Of a stretch of 19,133 nucleotides of DNA, positions 1-6,959 are shown in pieces. Source of the DNA: CAZDHT01 sp964505325 (GTDB lineage: Bacteria; Planctomycetota; PUPC01); NCBI GenBank assembly GCA_964505325.1, contig CAZDHT010000080.1:1-19133 (forward strand). Direction: 5' to 3'. A program made the position numbers and the translations under genes. Below the pieces are notes generated by a model. That model saw nothing but the letters and a program-made list of their open reading frames with translations, had not been told where the DNA came from and searched no databases. Within the stretch, counting starts at the first letter, position 1, and each line of letters begins with the position of its first letter.

Positions 1-690
1 GGTCCACTTGGCCTTCAGCGTTCCGGTGTGGTCGAGGGCGATGACGTTGGGTGCCGAGCCCACGAGCACCTCCTTCATGCCGTCTCCGTCGATGTCTGTG
101 GCGAGGATGCTTGTCACCGGCTTCCCGGTCTCGTAGCTCCACTTCCTCGCGCCCCCGCTCCCCATGGCGAGGACCCCCCTGCTGTATGTGCCTGCGATGA
201 CCTCGTATTTCCCGTCTCCGTCGAGGTCTGCGACGTCGATTAAGTTGCCGGGGAGCATGGCGGTCGGGATTCTCATGCTCGGCGCCAGGTGAACGTTGAC
301 CGAGTGCCCGGCGGGGAGACCGTTGACGAACTCGCGTCCGCCCAGCAGCAGCTTGTCGCTCGTCGTGATCTTGGGATCCTTCGAGATGTACAGCCCCACC
401 GAGAATTTGCTGGCATGATGCCCGCCCACGTTCCGCGCCTTGACCTTCAGCAGATTGCCCACGACTCTCCCTCGCTTCGCCACGGGCGGCGCCTGGAACG
501 AAGACACCACCAGGTCCGCCCGGGCGGGCGGGTGCGGTCCCGGACCTGGACCCGGACCCGGGCCTGGACCTGGACCCGGACCGGGCGGCCTCGGCAGGTT
601 AAACATGCAACCCGCCGCAACCGCCGCGAACCCGGCCAGCGCTGCCCCGACAACCAGCCTGCCCCTCGCGCTTCCCAACCATCGCCTCAT
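1..690 (-). CDS. Secreted lipoprotein with Gly-Pro linker, CARDB domain and FG-GAP/VCBS repeats (partial, 3' end outside window)
   Basis: This frame is read on the minus strand from ATG at 690-688 and stays open for 230 codons to the left edge, so the C-terminus is missing. A Shine-Dalgarno GGAGGG lies at 697-702. Residues 1-28 form a lipoprotein signal (Arg-rich start, hydrophobic core, VAAGC with Cys28 as probable acylation site). Residues 37-52 are eight Gly-Pro pairs, a likely wall- or envelope-spanning linker. Residues about 59-140 fit a CARDB adhesion-type domain (DLVVSSF, VKARNVGG, VGLYISKD, LPAGHSVNVHL). Two calcium-loop motifs follow, VADLDGDGKYEVIAG and ATDIDGDGMKEVLVG, typical of FG-GAP/VCBS beta-propeller blades. 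From family knowledge this is an anchored surface protein that binds protein or glycan; the ligand is unknown. It lies downstream of proS on the same strand after a 154-bp gap with a hairpin, so it is probably transcribed separately. Confidence 0.85.
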   Translation of the reverse strand, partial: MRRWLGSARGRLVVGAALAGFAAVAAGCMFNLPRPPGPGPGPGPGPGPGPGPHPPARADLVVSSFQAPPVAKRGRVVGNLLKVKARNVGGHHASKFSVGLYISKDPKITTSDKLLLGGREFVNGLPAGHSVNVHLAPSMRIPTAMLPGNLIDVADLDGDGKYEVIAGTYSRGVLAMGSGGARKWSYETGKPVTSILATDIDGDGMKEVLVGSAPNVIALDHTGTLKAKWT

Positions 691-817
691 CGTCCGCCCT
701 CCTTCTTCCTGTGCCCGGCACGCTCTCCCGGGCGATCCCAATCGTCCTCACCCGGGCCCGCCCCGGGCCAAAACCCTTCCGCCCTTTCCCTGTTCCCCCG
801 TCTCGCCGGCCATTGTA

Positions 818-838
818 GCCGAGGGCATTGACCTCGGC
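818..838 (-). terminator. Hairpin just downstream of proS, terminator-like
   Basis: A perfect 7-bp inverted repeat (818-824 with 832-838, 7-nt loop) begins 7 bases past the proS stop on the minus strand. No T-run follows it in the minus direction, so it would be an atypical or Rho-assisted terminator, or only an mRNA 3' end stabiliser. Confidence 0.35.
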
Positions 839-844
839 CAGCCG

Positions 845-2272
845 CTAATACGCTCTCGCCAACGGCACCCGGCACGTGGACGGCTTCCCGCAGACGAGGC
901 AGGCGCCGCCTTCCTCCGGCGCGTCGAGCGGGATGCTGCGGATGGTCGCCTTGGTTTCCTCGGCGATCTTTTTCTCACACTCGTCGCCGCCGCACCAGTG
1001 GGCATACAGGAAGCCGCCGGGGTCGTCGATCTTCGCCTTGAACTCGTCGTAGCTGTCCACCGGGAACGAATTGTCGTCGAGGAGCGCCTTGGCCCGTGCA
1101 AACAGCGCCGCCTGGATGTCATCGAGCAGCCTGGGGACGGCCTCGCCGGCGGCGGCCGTCGGCAGGGACGACTTCTCGCCGGTATCCCGCCGCACCACCA
1201 CGACCTGGTCCTGCTCGACGTCGCGCGGCCCGATCTCGATCCGAACCGGTACGCCGTTGACCTCGTGCTCGTTGAACTTCCAGCCGGGCGTCACGTTGTC
1301 ACGCGCGTCAATGTCGAGGGAGACCCCGGCGAGCGCGGCGCGGACCCTGTCCGCCGCGGCGAGCGCCGCGGACCGCTGCGGGCCGTCCCGCCAGATCGGC
1401 ACGATGACGGCCTGCGTCGGCGCCAGCTTCGGCGGCACCACCAGCCCGTTGTCGTCGCTGTGGGTCATGATCAGTCCGCCGATCAGGCGCGTGCTGACCC
1501 CCCAGCTCGTGGCGTAGACGTATTCGAGGCGGCCCTCCTGGTTCTGAAACTGTACGTCGAACGCCCTGGCGAAGTTCTGTCCCAGGTAGTGCGAGGTCCC
1601 CGCCTGGAGCGCCCGCTTGTCCTGCATCATCGCTTCGATGGAATACGTGTCGACCGCTCCGGCGAACTTCTCGTTCTCCGTCTTCTTTCCGCAGATGACC
1701 GGCATCGCCATCCATTCCTCGGCGAAGCGGCGATAGACGTCGAGCATGCGGAGGGTCTCTTCGCGCGCTTCGGCCTCCGTGGCGTGGGCGGTGTGGCCCT
1801 CCTGCCACAGGAACTCGGTGGTGCGGAGGAAGAGGCGCGTCCGCATCTCCCACCGGACGATGTTCGCCCACTGGTTGTAGAGCAGCGGCAGGTCGCGGTA
1901 GGAGTTGATCCACTTCTTGTACATGTGCCAGATGATGGTCTCGGACGTCGGGCGGACGTACAGCTTTTCTTCGAGCAGCTTGCCGCCGCCGTGGGTGACC
2001 ACGGCGCACTCGGGCGCGAAGCCCTCGACGTGTTCCGCCTCCCGCTTCATGAAGCTCTCGGGGATGAAGAGCGGGAAGTACGCGTTGCGGTGGCCGGTCT
2101 CGCGGAACATCACGTCGAGCGCCCCCCGCATGTTCTCCCAGATGGCGTAGCCGTTGGGGCGGATGACCATGCAGCCCTTGACGGGCGCGTAGTCGGCCAG
2201 CTTGGCACGCAGGCAGATGTCCGTGTACCACTTCGAGTAATCTTCGCTGCGTTTCGTGATCGCCTTTGCCAC
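845..2272 (-). CDS. proS: Prolyl-tRNA synthetase, archaeal/eukaryote-like (ProS type 3)
   Basis: A 475-residue cytoplasmic class II aminoacyl-tRNA synthetase that charges tRNA-Pro with proline. The N-terminus (MAKAITKRSEDYSKWY) is the standard start of this form. RPTSET (about residue 105), the motif 2 region (RWEMRTRLFLRTTEFLWQEG) and motif 3 region (GLIMTHSDDNGLVVPPKLAP) are all intact. An anticodon-binding domain follows. The C-terminus carries a Cys cluster, C427-x4-C432 and C458-x2-C461, and ends in ARAY, as in the zinc-bearing archaeal-type enzyme. There is no editing (INS) insertion between motifs 2 and 3. The start codon is GTG (2272-2270), supported by the family N-terminus and an AGGAG at 2280-2284 with a 7-nt spacer. 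It is read in the same direction as its two neighbours, with 211-bp and 154-bp gaps, so it is probably monocistronic. Confidence 0.97.
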   Translation of the reverse strand: MAKAITKRSEDYSKWYTDICLRAKLADYAPVKGCMVIRPNGYAIWENMRGALDVMFRETGHRNAYFPLFIPESFMKREAEHVEGFAPECAVVTHGGGKLLEEKLYVRPTSETIIWHMYKKWINSYRDLPLLYNQWANIVRWEMRTRLFLRTTEFLWQEGHTAHATEAEAREETLRMLDVYRRFAEEWMAMPVICGKKTENEKFAGAVDTYSIEAMMQDKRALQAGTSHYLGQNFARAFDVQFQNQEGRLEYVYATSWGVSTRLIGGLIMTHSDDNGLVVPPKLAPTQAVIVPIWRDGPQRSAALAAADRVRAALAGVSLDIDARDNVTPGWKFNEHEVNGVPVRIEIGPRDVEQDQVVVVRRDTGEKSSLPTAAAGEAVPRLLDDIQAALFARAKALLDDNSFPVDSYDEFKAKIDDPGGFLYAHWCGGDECEKKIAEETKATIRSIPLDAPEEGGACLVCGKPSTCRVPLARAY

Positions 2273-2354
2273 TGCGCGGCTCCTGCACGGTTGGCGCGGG
2301 AATGCGACGGAGAATGATAGCGCAGCGGCGGGTGGGGTTCAAGCGCGAGCGGGG

Positions 2355-2400
2355 CGCAACTTCGCCATTCGCGTTGCGGCAGGACTGATCGCGTAGTCCT
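2355..2400. repeat. Two adjacent small inverted repeats upstream of proS
   Basis: CGCAAC (2355-2360) pairs with GTTGCG (2373-2378), and AGGACT (2381-2386) pairs with AGTCCT (2395-2400). They lie side by side between the proS start and the hairpin at 2427-2453. They could shape a proS leader RNA or belong to the 3' end of the PEP-CTERM transcript. The arms are short, so chance is possible in DNA this GC-rich. Confidence 0.3.
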
Positions 2401-2426
2401 CGCGGGCCATTCGGCCGATTGCGGGA

Positions 2427-2453
2427 CCGGGGGCGCTGCGCGAGCGCCCCCGG
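2427..2453 (+). terminator. Strong 11-bp hairpin with T-run on the plus strand
   Basis: CCGGGGGCGCT (2427-2437) pairs perfectly with AGCGCCCCCGG (2443-2453) around a GCGCG loop, followed by TTTTGTT at 2454-2460. This is the shape of an intrinsic terminator for plus-strand transcription, but both neighbouring genes are on the minus strand. In the minus direction it lies 31 bases past the PEP-CTERM stop and lacks a trailing T-run. It may still end that transcript by the stem alone, or stop antisense transcription from the proS side. Confidence 0.6.
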
Positions 2454-2483
2454 TTTTGTTGGGCCGATGCTCGACGCGGCCGA

Positions 2484-3767
2484 TCAGCTCCGCCGCCGGC
2501 GTCGCATCAGCGCGGCCAGACCGCCAAGCCCGAGGAGCGCGAGCGCGCTCGGCTCGGGGATGGGCGGCACTTCGGCCGGCGCTTCGAGCACGAAGATGCG
2601 GTTCTTGCCGTTGTCCATGTAAAGGAGCGGCGGGCCGCCCGGATTGTCCGGATCCGATGCGAACACGAAGCCGCCGGTGTCGAACAGGTTCGTCGCCGTC
2701 GCCCCGGAGTCAAACGTGAACGTCTGGTACATCTCGGGCCCGGAGCAGATGTCGACCTGAGCCCACGTCTCGTTGGCCCAATCGGTGATCTCGACGGCGC
2801 TCAGGTAGACGTTGTTGTCGCCCTTTCCGGCGGTCACGAAGAAGAGGTACTGGCCGTCGTGGAAGAGCGACCGGAAGGCGTCCTTGGTGCCGGGATCGGG
2901 GACGAGGCCGTCGAGGTCGCTCTCGGTCATGAGGAGCCCCTGGCTGATGAGGCTGCGGCTGCCCAGGTCCTGCATCGGGTCCTTCGGGGGGATCGGCGCC
3001 GGCGCGGTCCACGGGCCGATCTCGTACAGGCCGAGGCCCCACTGGCCGGTGCTCCAGTGCGTTCCGTAGGAGATGCCGCGGATGACCTCGTTGGCCGTGC
3101 CCGGATTGAGTGTCTCGACGTACGTCCCGCCTTTCTTGTTGTAGCCGGAGGCCCCCCACTGCTCGCTGGACGAGGTCGTATGGTGCACTCCGAGGCCGTC
3201 CGCGTCAGCGCTGCCGTCGGGGTAGACGAGGTACTGGTTGTAGGTTGGGTTGGTCGCCGCAGTGCCGCTTGCATCCCGCGGCTGCCACTCGTTGTAGGGG
3301 CCCGCCGAGGAACCTGTGGGCTGCATCCAGTAGTCCTCGTGGGTCATGCGGCCGATGGGGGCGTAGACGCGCTTGACGACGCCCTCGACGGATGCTTGGC
3401 GGCCATCGTCCTGCGGACTGAGGTTGTTGCTGCGGTTGAGCTGCTCCACCTTCGAGTCCTTCCCCTGGAAGTCGTCGTAGGGTGTTACGTCGTTGCGGTG
3501 GTAAAACAGGACCCGCTCATTGTAGTTCGACTGCTTTGCAGTGACCGCCAGGTACTGGTGATCCGCTCCGGCACCCGTGTCCAGCGGGTTGGGATTGGTG
3601 ACACCCAGATGGTAGCTGTAGTTCAGGTTGAAGCCCGGAATCACCCCCGGCTTGCCGCCGACCAGCTTGAACGAGTAGTCCGGGATCACCGGAGCCGCCA
3701 ACGCCGTCCCCGCGACCACACCCACCAGCCACGCCAAAGCCACAACCACTGCTAGTCTGCCTTTCAT
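2484..3767 (-). CDS. PEP-CTERM sorting-domain protein of unknown function
   Basis: A 427-residue exported protein. Residues 1-24 form a signal peptide (MKGRLAVVVALAWLVGVVAG, cleavage near TALA/A). The C-terminus is a textbook PEP-CTERM tail: Pro404-Glu-Pro406, a hydrophobic Gly/Leu/Ala segment (407-421), then five Arg (422-426). In this family an exosortase cuts at or near PEP after export, and the proteins end up in the outer envelope or extracellular matrix. The central region is rich in Gly, Asp, Asn, Tyr and Trp and matches no domain I recognise. Segments such as HDGQYLFFVTAGKGDNNVYL and PPLLYMDNGKNRIFVLE suggest repeated beta-strands, perhaps a propeller-like fold (inference). The start at 3767 has a near-perfect AAGGAGGT 5 nt upstream. 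No exosortase is present in the window. It is divergent from the propeller operon across a 569-bp gap. Confidence 0.9.
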   Translation of the reverse strand: MKGRLAVVVALAWLVGVVAGTALAAPVIPDYSFKLVGGKPGVIPGFNLNYSYHLGVTNPNPLDTGAGADHQYLAVTAKQSNYNERVLFYHRNDVTPYDDFQGKDSKVEQLNRSNNLSPQDDGRQASVEGVVKRVYAPIGRMTHEDYWMQPTGSSAGPYNEWQPRDASGTAATNPTYNQYLVYPDGSADADGLGVHHTTSSSEQWGASGYNKKGGTYVETLNPGTANEVIRGISYGTHWSTGQWGLGLYEIGPWTAPAPIPPKDPMQDLGSRSLISQGLLMTESDLDGLVPDPGTKDAFRSLFHDGQYLFFVTAGKGDNNVYLSAVEITDWANETWAQVDICSGPEMYQTFTFDSGATATNLFDTGGFVFASDPDNPGGPPLLYMDNGKNRIFVLEAPAEVPPIPEPSALALLGLGGLAALMRRRRRS

Positions 3768-4084
3768 CGCAGACCTCCTTTCCAGAAGAGTGAGAGAGAA
3801 TGCGCGCGTGGAATCCCCCGGTACGCCCCAGGGTTCCCCAAGACTTGCTCTCTCTACCTGATTTGTGATCTCGCGTTCCTCAAGCTACGATGCGGCCGCC
3901 GGCCGGCGCGACCCGCCGCGATGGTGCTCCTGCACGTTCATGTTGCTCAGTGCCGCAAACCGCGTGCCAGAACTCAGCCCAAATGTAGACGGGTCTGCCG
4001 GCGTTCCGTAACCTCTTGTGGCTCAGTTGCTTGGAGAGGCGCTCGAGGCCGACCAGGGGTGCTCTCCCGGGGGCGGCGTCCGCC

Positions 4085-4108
4085 GCATGTTGCCTCCGGG
4101 CAACATGC
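4085..4108. promoter_or_regulatory. Perfect 10-bp hairpin with TCCG (UNCG-type) loop
   Basis: GCATGTTGCC (4085-4094) pairs without mismatch with GGCAACATGC (4099-4108) around TCCG. As RNA the loop UCCG fits the very stable UNCG tetraloop class; as DNA it is a dyad that could bind a dimeric regulator. No T-run follows. It lies about 230 bases before the first propeller gene. Confidence 0.45.
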
Positions 4109-4245
4109 CCGCCCCGAGAATCCGACCGCTCTGGACGCAATGTGAACTCAGGCAGTGAGTTACGCGCTGTTGCCTATCTGAAACATGGCTGGGCCGCGGT
4201 GTCAACGGGGCGCAAGAACGGCCCGCCCAGCGGACCTCTTTGGAT

Positions 4246-4274
4246 TTGCGCTGGGGTGTTCAAACGGTTAGACT
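4246..4274 (+). promoter_or_regulatory. Weak sigma-70-like promoter candidate for the propeller operon
   Basis: TTGCGC (4246-4251), a 17-nt spacer, then TAGACT (4269-4274) gives a -35/-10 pair with correct spacing but only 3/6 and 4/6 consensus matches. It would leave a leader of roughly 55 nt before the ATG at 4337. Tentative, because promoter rules in this group differ from those of E. coli. Confidence 0.2.
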
Positions 4275-4336
4275 GTGCGCAACCGGCCGAAAGAAGAAGG
4301 TCCAGCCCGGAGCATTCTCGTGAGGTGACAGAGACG

Positions 4337-6937
4337 ATGCAAAAGCTCCCTCTAATCGTTCTGGTGTCTGTCTGCATCGGGCCGTTCGCGCTCGCGGGGG
4401 AGGCGCCGCCCGCGTTCACGAAAGAGCCGACCGCGGCGCGGGCCGGTGCGAACGTGAAGATCACGTTCGGCGTGGACCGCGAGACGGACGTGTCGGTCTT
4501 CGTTCAGGACGGAAACGGCGAGGTCGTGCGGCACCTGGCGGCGGGGCTGCTCGGGAAGAACGCGCCGGCTCCGTTGAAGAAGAACTCGCTGGCGCAGTCG
4601 CTGGAGTGGGACGGGAAGGACGACGGCGGGAGACCGGTACGCGGCGCGGTCCAGGTCCGCGTCCGGCTGGGTCTGGGCGCCGAGCTCGACCGGTTCATAC
4701 CGTCGCCCGGCGGCAGGATGCAGGCCCCCGTGACCGCGCTCGGCGTGGGCAAGGACGGCGAGGTCTACGTGCTCGCGAACCGCGGCCACGCCAGTTGCTA
4801 CCTCTACGTCCTCAGCCGCGAGGGCAAGTACCTCCGCACGCTGCTACCCTCGCCGGCGGACCTCAAGGACGAGGACCTCCGCGGCCTCGAGCGGCTCGAA
4901 CTCAAGGACGGCACGAAGGTGCCCGTGGTCTACCAGGGGAACGCCGCGCACCTCGCGCCGTTCCTCTCCGGGATCCGGCATCAGCAGCTCGCCGTGACGC
5001 AACAGGGCTGGATCGTGTTCGCGTCCGGCGGAAACGACTACTCAGACCAGTCCGTCCCGCGGCACGTGCTGGTCGTCAAGACGGACGGCCGCACGCCGCA
5101 AGAGGTCGGGTTCGTCGGCCCGTCGCTCGGGCGGCACGGCCGGTACTCGATCGGGCTGCGGGCACAGCAACTCGCGGTCAGCCCGGACGGGAAGACCCTC
5201 TACTTCGTGGGGCTGGGCCTCGACGCGAGGGGAAAGCGAAAGGCGGAGGGCATCCACGCCGTCGGGCGCATGACCTGGCAGGACAAGGGCCCGCCGAATC
5301 CGTTCATCGGGAAGCCCGACGAGCCGGGCGACGACGCGACCCATCTCTCCGGCCCCGTGGGCCTGACCATCGACCCCAAGGGGAACCTATACGTGGCGGA
5401 CGCGGGCAACAACCGGGTCGCCGTCTTTGACCCCGACGGCAAGCCGCTGGGGCAGACGAAGGTCGAGCGGCCCTGGCAGCTCGCCGTCAGCCCGGCGACC
5501 GGCGAGCTGTTTGTGCTCCAGCGCCAGCAGGGCCGGCGCTGGGGGCCGTTCGCCCTGATGAAGTTCGACAAGGCGATCGGCGGCACGGAGGTCGCGCGGC
5601 TGGACCTCAACGGGCGGAATCCCGTATTCGCGCTCGACGCCGGGGCGACGCCCCCGAAGCTGTGGCTCAGCTACGACCCCGGCTGGCGCAAGTCGCAGCC
5701 GCTGGTCCAGGTGCTCGACCGCGGCAAACGGCTCGAGGTCGGCGCGGACGCGCTCAAGGGGGCCTCCGCGCAACTCACCAGCCCGCTCTTTCTCTCGGTC
5801 GATCCGGCGCGCGAGGTCCTGTACGTCGGCGACTTCTCGAGGAAGGTCCGACGGATTGACTTGAAGACGAACAAGGTCAGCAACTTCCTCACCGCGTCGG
5901 AGGTAGCGCTGGACCGGACGGGCAACCTGTACGTGCTGAGCGGGTACGGGACCAACGCGCTGCTGCGGGTCACGCCCGAGGGCAAGCCGCTGCCGTTCAA
6001 GGCGACGGGCAGCAACAAGATCGAGATCACGTACCGGGCGGGCCTGCCGCATGTCGGCGTGCGCGGGCTGACCGTCGCGCCGACCGGCGACATCTACGTC
6101 TACCAGGACAACAACAACAAGCCGATGCACCTGTGGGTGTTCGGGCCGGACGGGGCGCTGAAGAAGAAGAACCTGATCGAGAACATCCCGCCCGACTCGG
6201 CGTGCAGCCTCGCCGTGGATCGCGCCGGAAACATCTACGCGGGCATCAACGTGAACGACCCGAAGGACCTGTTCCCCGCCGCGTTCAAGGGCGTGGTGCC
6301 GACGTACGGCTGGATCAACATCTACTCCGGCCGGGCATCCTGGTACGTTCGGCCGCACAAGGGCCTGCCCAAGGGCCCGCCGTGGAACCGGATGTTCATG
6401 AACTTCTACATCAATCACTACGGATCGGTGTTCAAGTTCCCGCCGGGCGGCGGGACGTTCTGGCTCGGCGACAAGAGCAAGACCCCGAAGAAGCCCGAGG
6501 GCGTGCCCGCCGACGCCGTCTTCTATCGCGACGCCTACATGGACCGCGCCGTGTGGCTCCAGGGCGCCGTCTGGCGCCGGCCCGGCTTCGCCCTCTGCAC
6601 CAACCGCACCCAAAACTACGGCGACCCCGGCTGCTCCTGCTGGACCGGCCGGTTTGCGCTCGACGAGCACAACCGGCTGTTCGTGCCCGATGTCTTCCGG
6701 TTCTCCGTCGGCGTGGTCGATGCGAACGGCAACGAGCTGGTCCGGTTCGGCAGCTACGGAAATGTCGACTCGGCCGGGCCGGGTAGCGCGATCCCCGAGC
6801 CGGCCATCCCGTTCGCGTGGTGCAACGCGGTCGCCGTCGGCGGCGGCAAGGTGTACGTGGCCGACCGGATCAACCGGCGCATTGCCGTGATCCGGCTGAC
6901 CTGCGCCGCAGAGGCGACGGCGAAGGTGGGACTGTGA
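4337..6937 (+). CDS. Secreted FlgD-Ig/NHL-repeat beta-propeller protein, paralogue 1
   Basis: An 866-residue exported protein, first of three tandem paralogues. I chose ATG 4337 over the longer open frame because it gives a clean signal peptide (MQKLPLIVLVSVCIGPFALA, then GEAPPAF) and has GAGGTGA at 4322-4328, 8 nt upstream. Residues about 35-115 are a FlgD-Ig-like beta-sandwich (DRETDVSVFV, VRHLAAGLLGKNAP, LEWDGKDDGGRPV). NHL-type blades follow, clearest at about 341-378 (LTIDPKGNLYVADAGNNRVA), 482-515 and 573-607. The C-terminal module holds Cys754, Cys766 and Cys768 (CSC), then RFALDEHNRLFVPDVFRF, and a last blade VYVADRINRRIAVIRL. No catalytic motif is recognised. A glycan- or partner-binding scaffold in the periplasm or on the surface is inferred from fold and neighbours. 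It ends 22 nt before the next paralogue. Confidence 0.9.
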   Translation: MQKLPLIVLVSVCIGPFALAGEAPPAFTKEPTAARAGANVKITFGVDRETDVSVFVQDGNGEVVRHLAAGLLGKNAPAPLKKNSLAQSLEWDGKDDGGRPVRGAVQVRVRLGLGAELDRFIPSPGGRMQAPVTALGVGKDGEVYVLANRGHASCYLYVLSREGKYLRTLLPSPADLKDEDLRGLERLELKDGTKVPVVYQGNAAHLAPFLSGIRHQQLAVTQQGWIVFASGGNDYSDQSVPRHVLVVKTDGRTPQEVGFVGPSLGRHGRYSIGLRAQQLAVSPDGKTLYFVGLGLDARGKRKAEGIHAVGRMTWQDKGPPNPFIGKPDEPGDDATHLSGPVGLTIDPKGNLYVADAGNNRVAVFDPDGKPLGQTKVERPWQLAVSPATGELFVLQRQQGRRWGPFALMKFDKAIGGTEVARLDLNGRNPVFALDAGATPPKLWLSYDPGWRKSQPLVQVLDRGKRLEVGADALKGASAQLTSPLFLSVDPAREVLYVGDFSRKVRRIDLKTNKVSNFLTASEVALDRTGNLYVLSGYGTNALLRVTPEGKPLPFKATGSNKIEITYRAGLPHVGVRGLTVAPTGDIYVYQDNNNKPMHLWVFGPDGALKKKNLIENIPPDSACSLAVDRAGNIYAGINVNDPKDLFPAAFKGVVPTYGWINIYSGRASWYVRPHKGLPKGPPWNRMFMNFYINHYGSVFKFPPGGGTFWLGDKSKTPKKPEGVPADAVFYRDAYMDRAVWLQGAVWRRPGFALCTNRTQNYGDPGCSCWTGRFALDEHNRLFVPDVFRFSVGVVDANGNELVRFGSYGNVDSAGPGSAIPEPAIPFAWCNAVAVGGGKVYVADRINRRIAVIRLTCAAEATAKVGL

Positions 6938-6959
6938 CCTGGCACGGAGGGATCCGACG

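Larger units (their letters stand above)
3768..4336. other. 569-bp divergent intergenic region
   Basis: This region separates the minus-strand PEP-CTERM gene from the plus-strand propeller operon and should hold the promoters of both. I see no convincing gene in it. The frame of the downstream gene is open back to 4016, but those residues do not resemble the paralogues and lack a plausible start. Visible structure is the perfect hairpin at 4085-4108, a weak promoter-like pair near 4246-4274, and the ribosome binding sites at each end. Confidence 0.7.

Noticed and set aside
440..2317. Long plus-strand open frame of 625 codons over proS
   Set aside because: It is an Arg/Pro/Val-rich shadow of proS and of the lipoprotein gene in high-GC DNA; the minus-strand proteins have clear family motifs.
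4017..4034. Sigma-54-like TGGC...TTGC before the propeller operon
   Set aside because: The distance between the GG and GC elements is 7 bases instead of 10, so it does not fit a -24/-12 promoter.
4016..4336. Upstream extension of the first propeller gene in frame
   Set aside because: The extra residues lack a signal peptide and any similarity to the paralogues, while ATG 4337 has both a ribosome binding site and a signal peptide.
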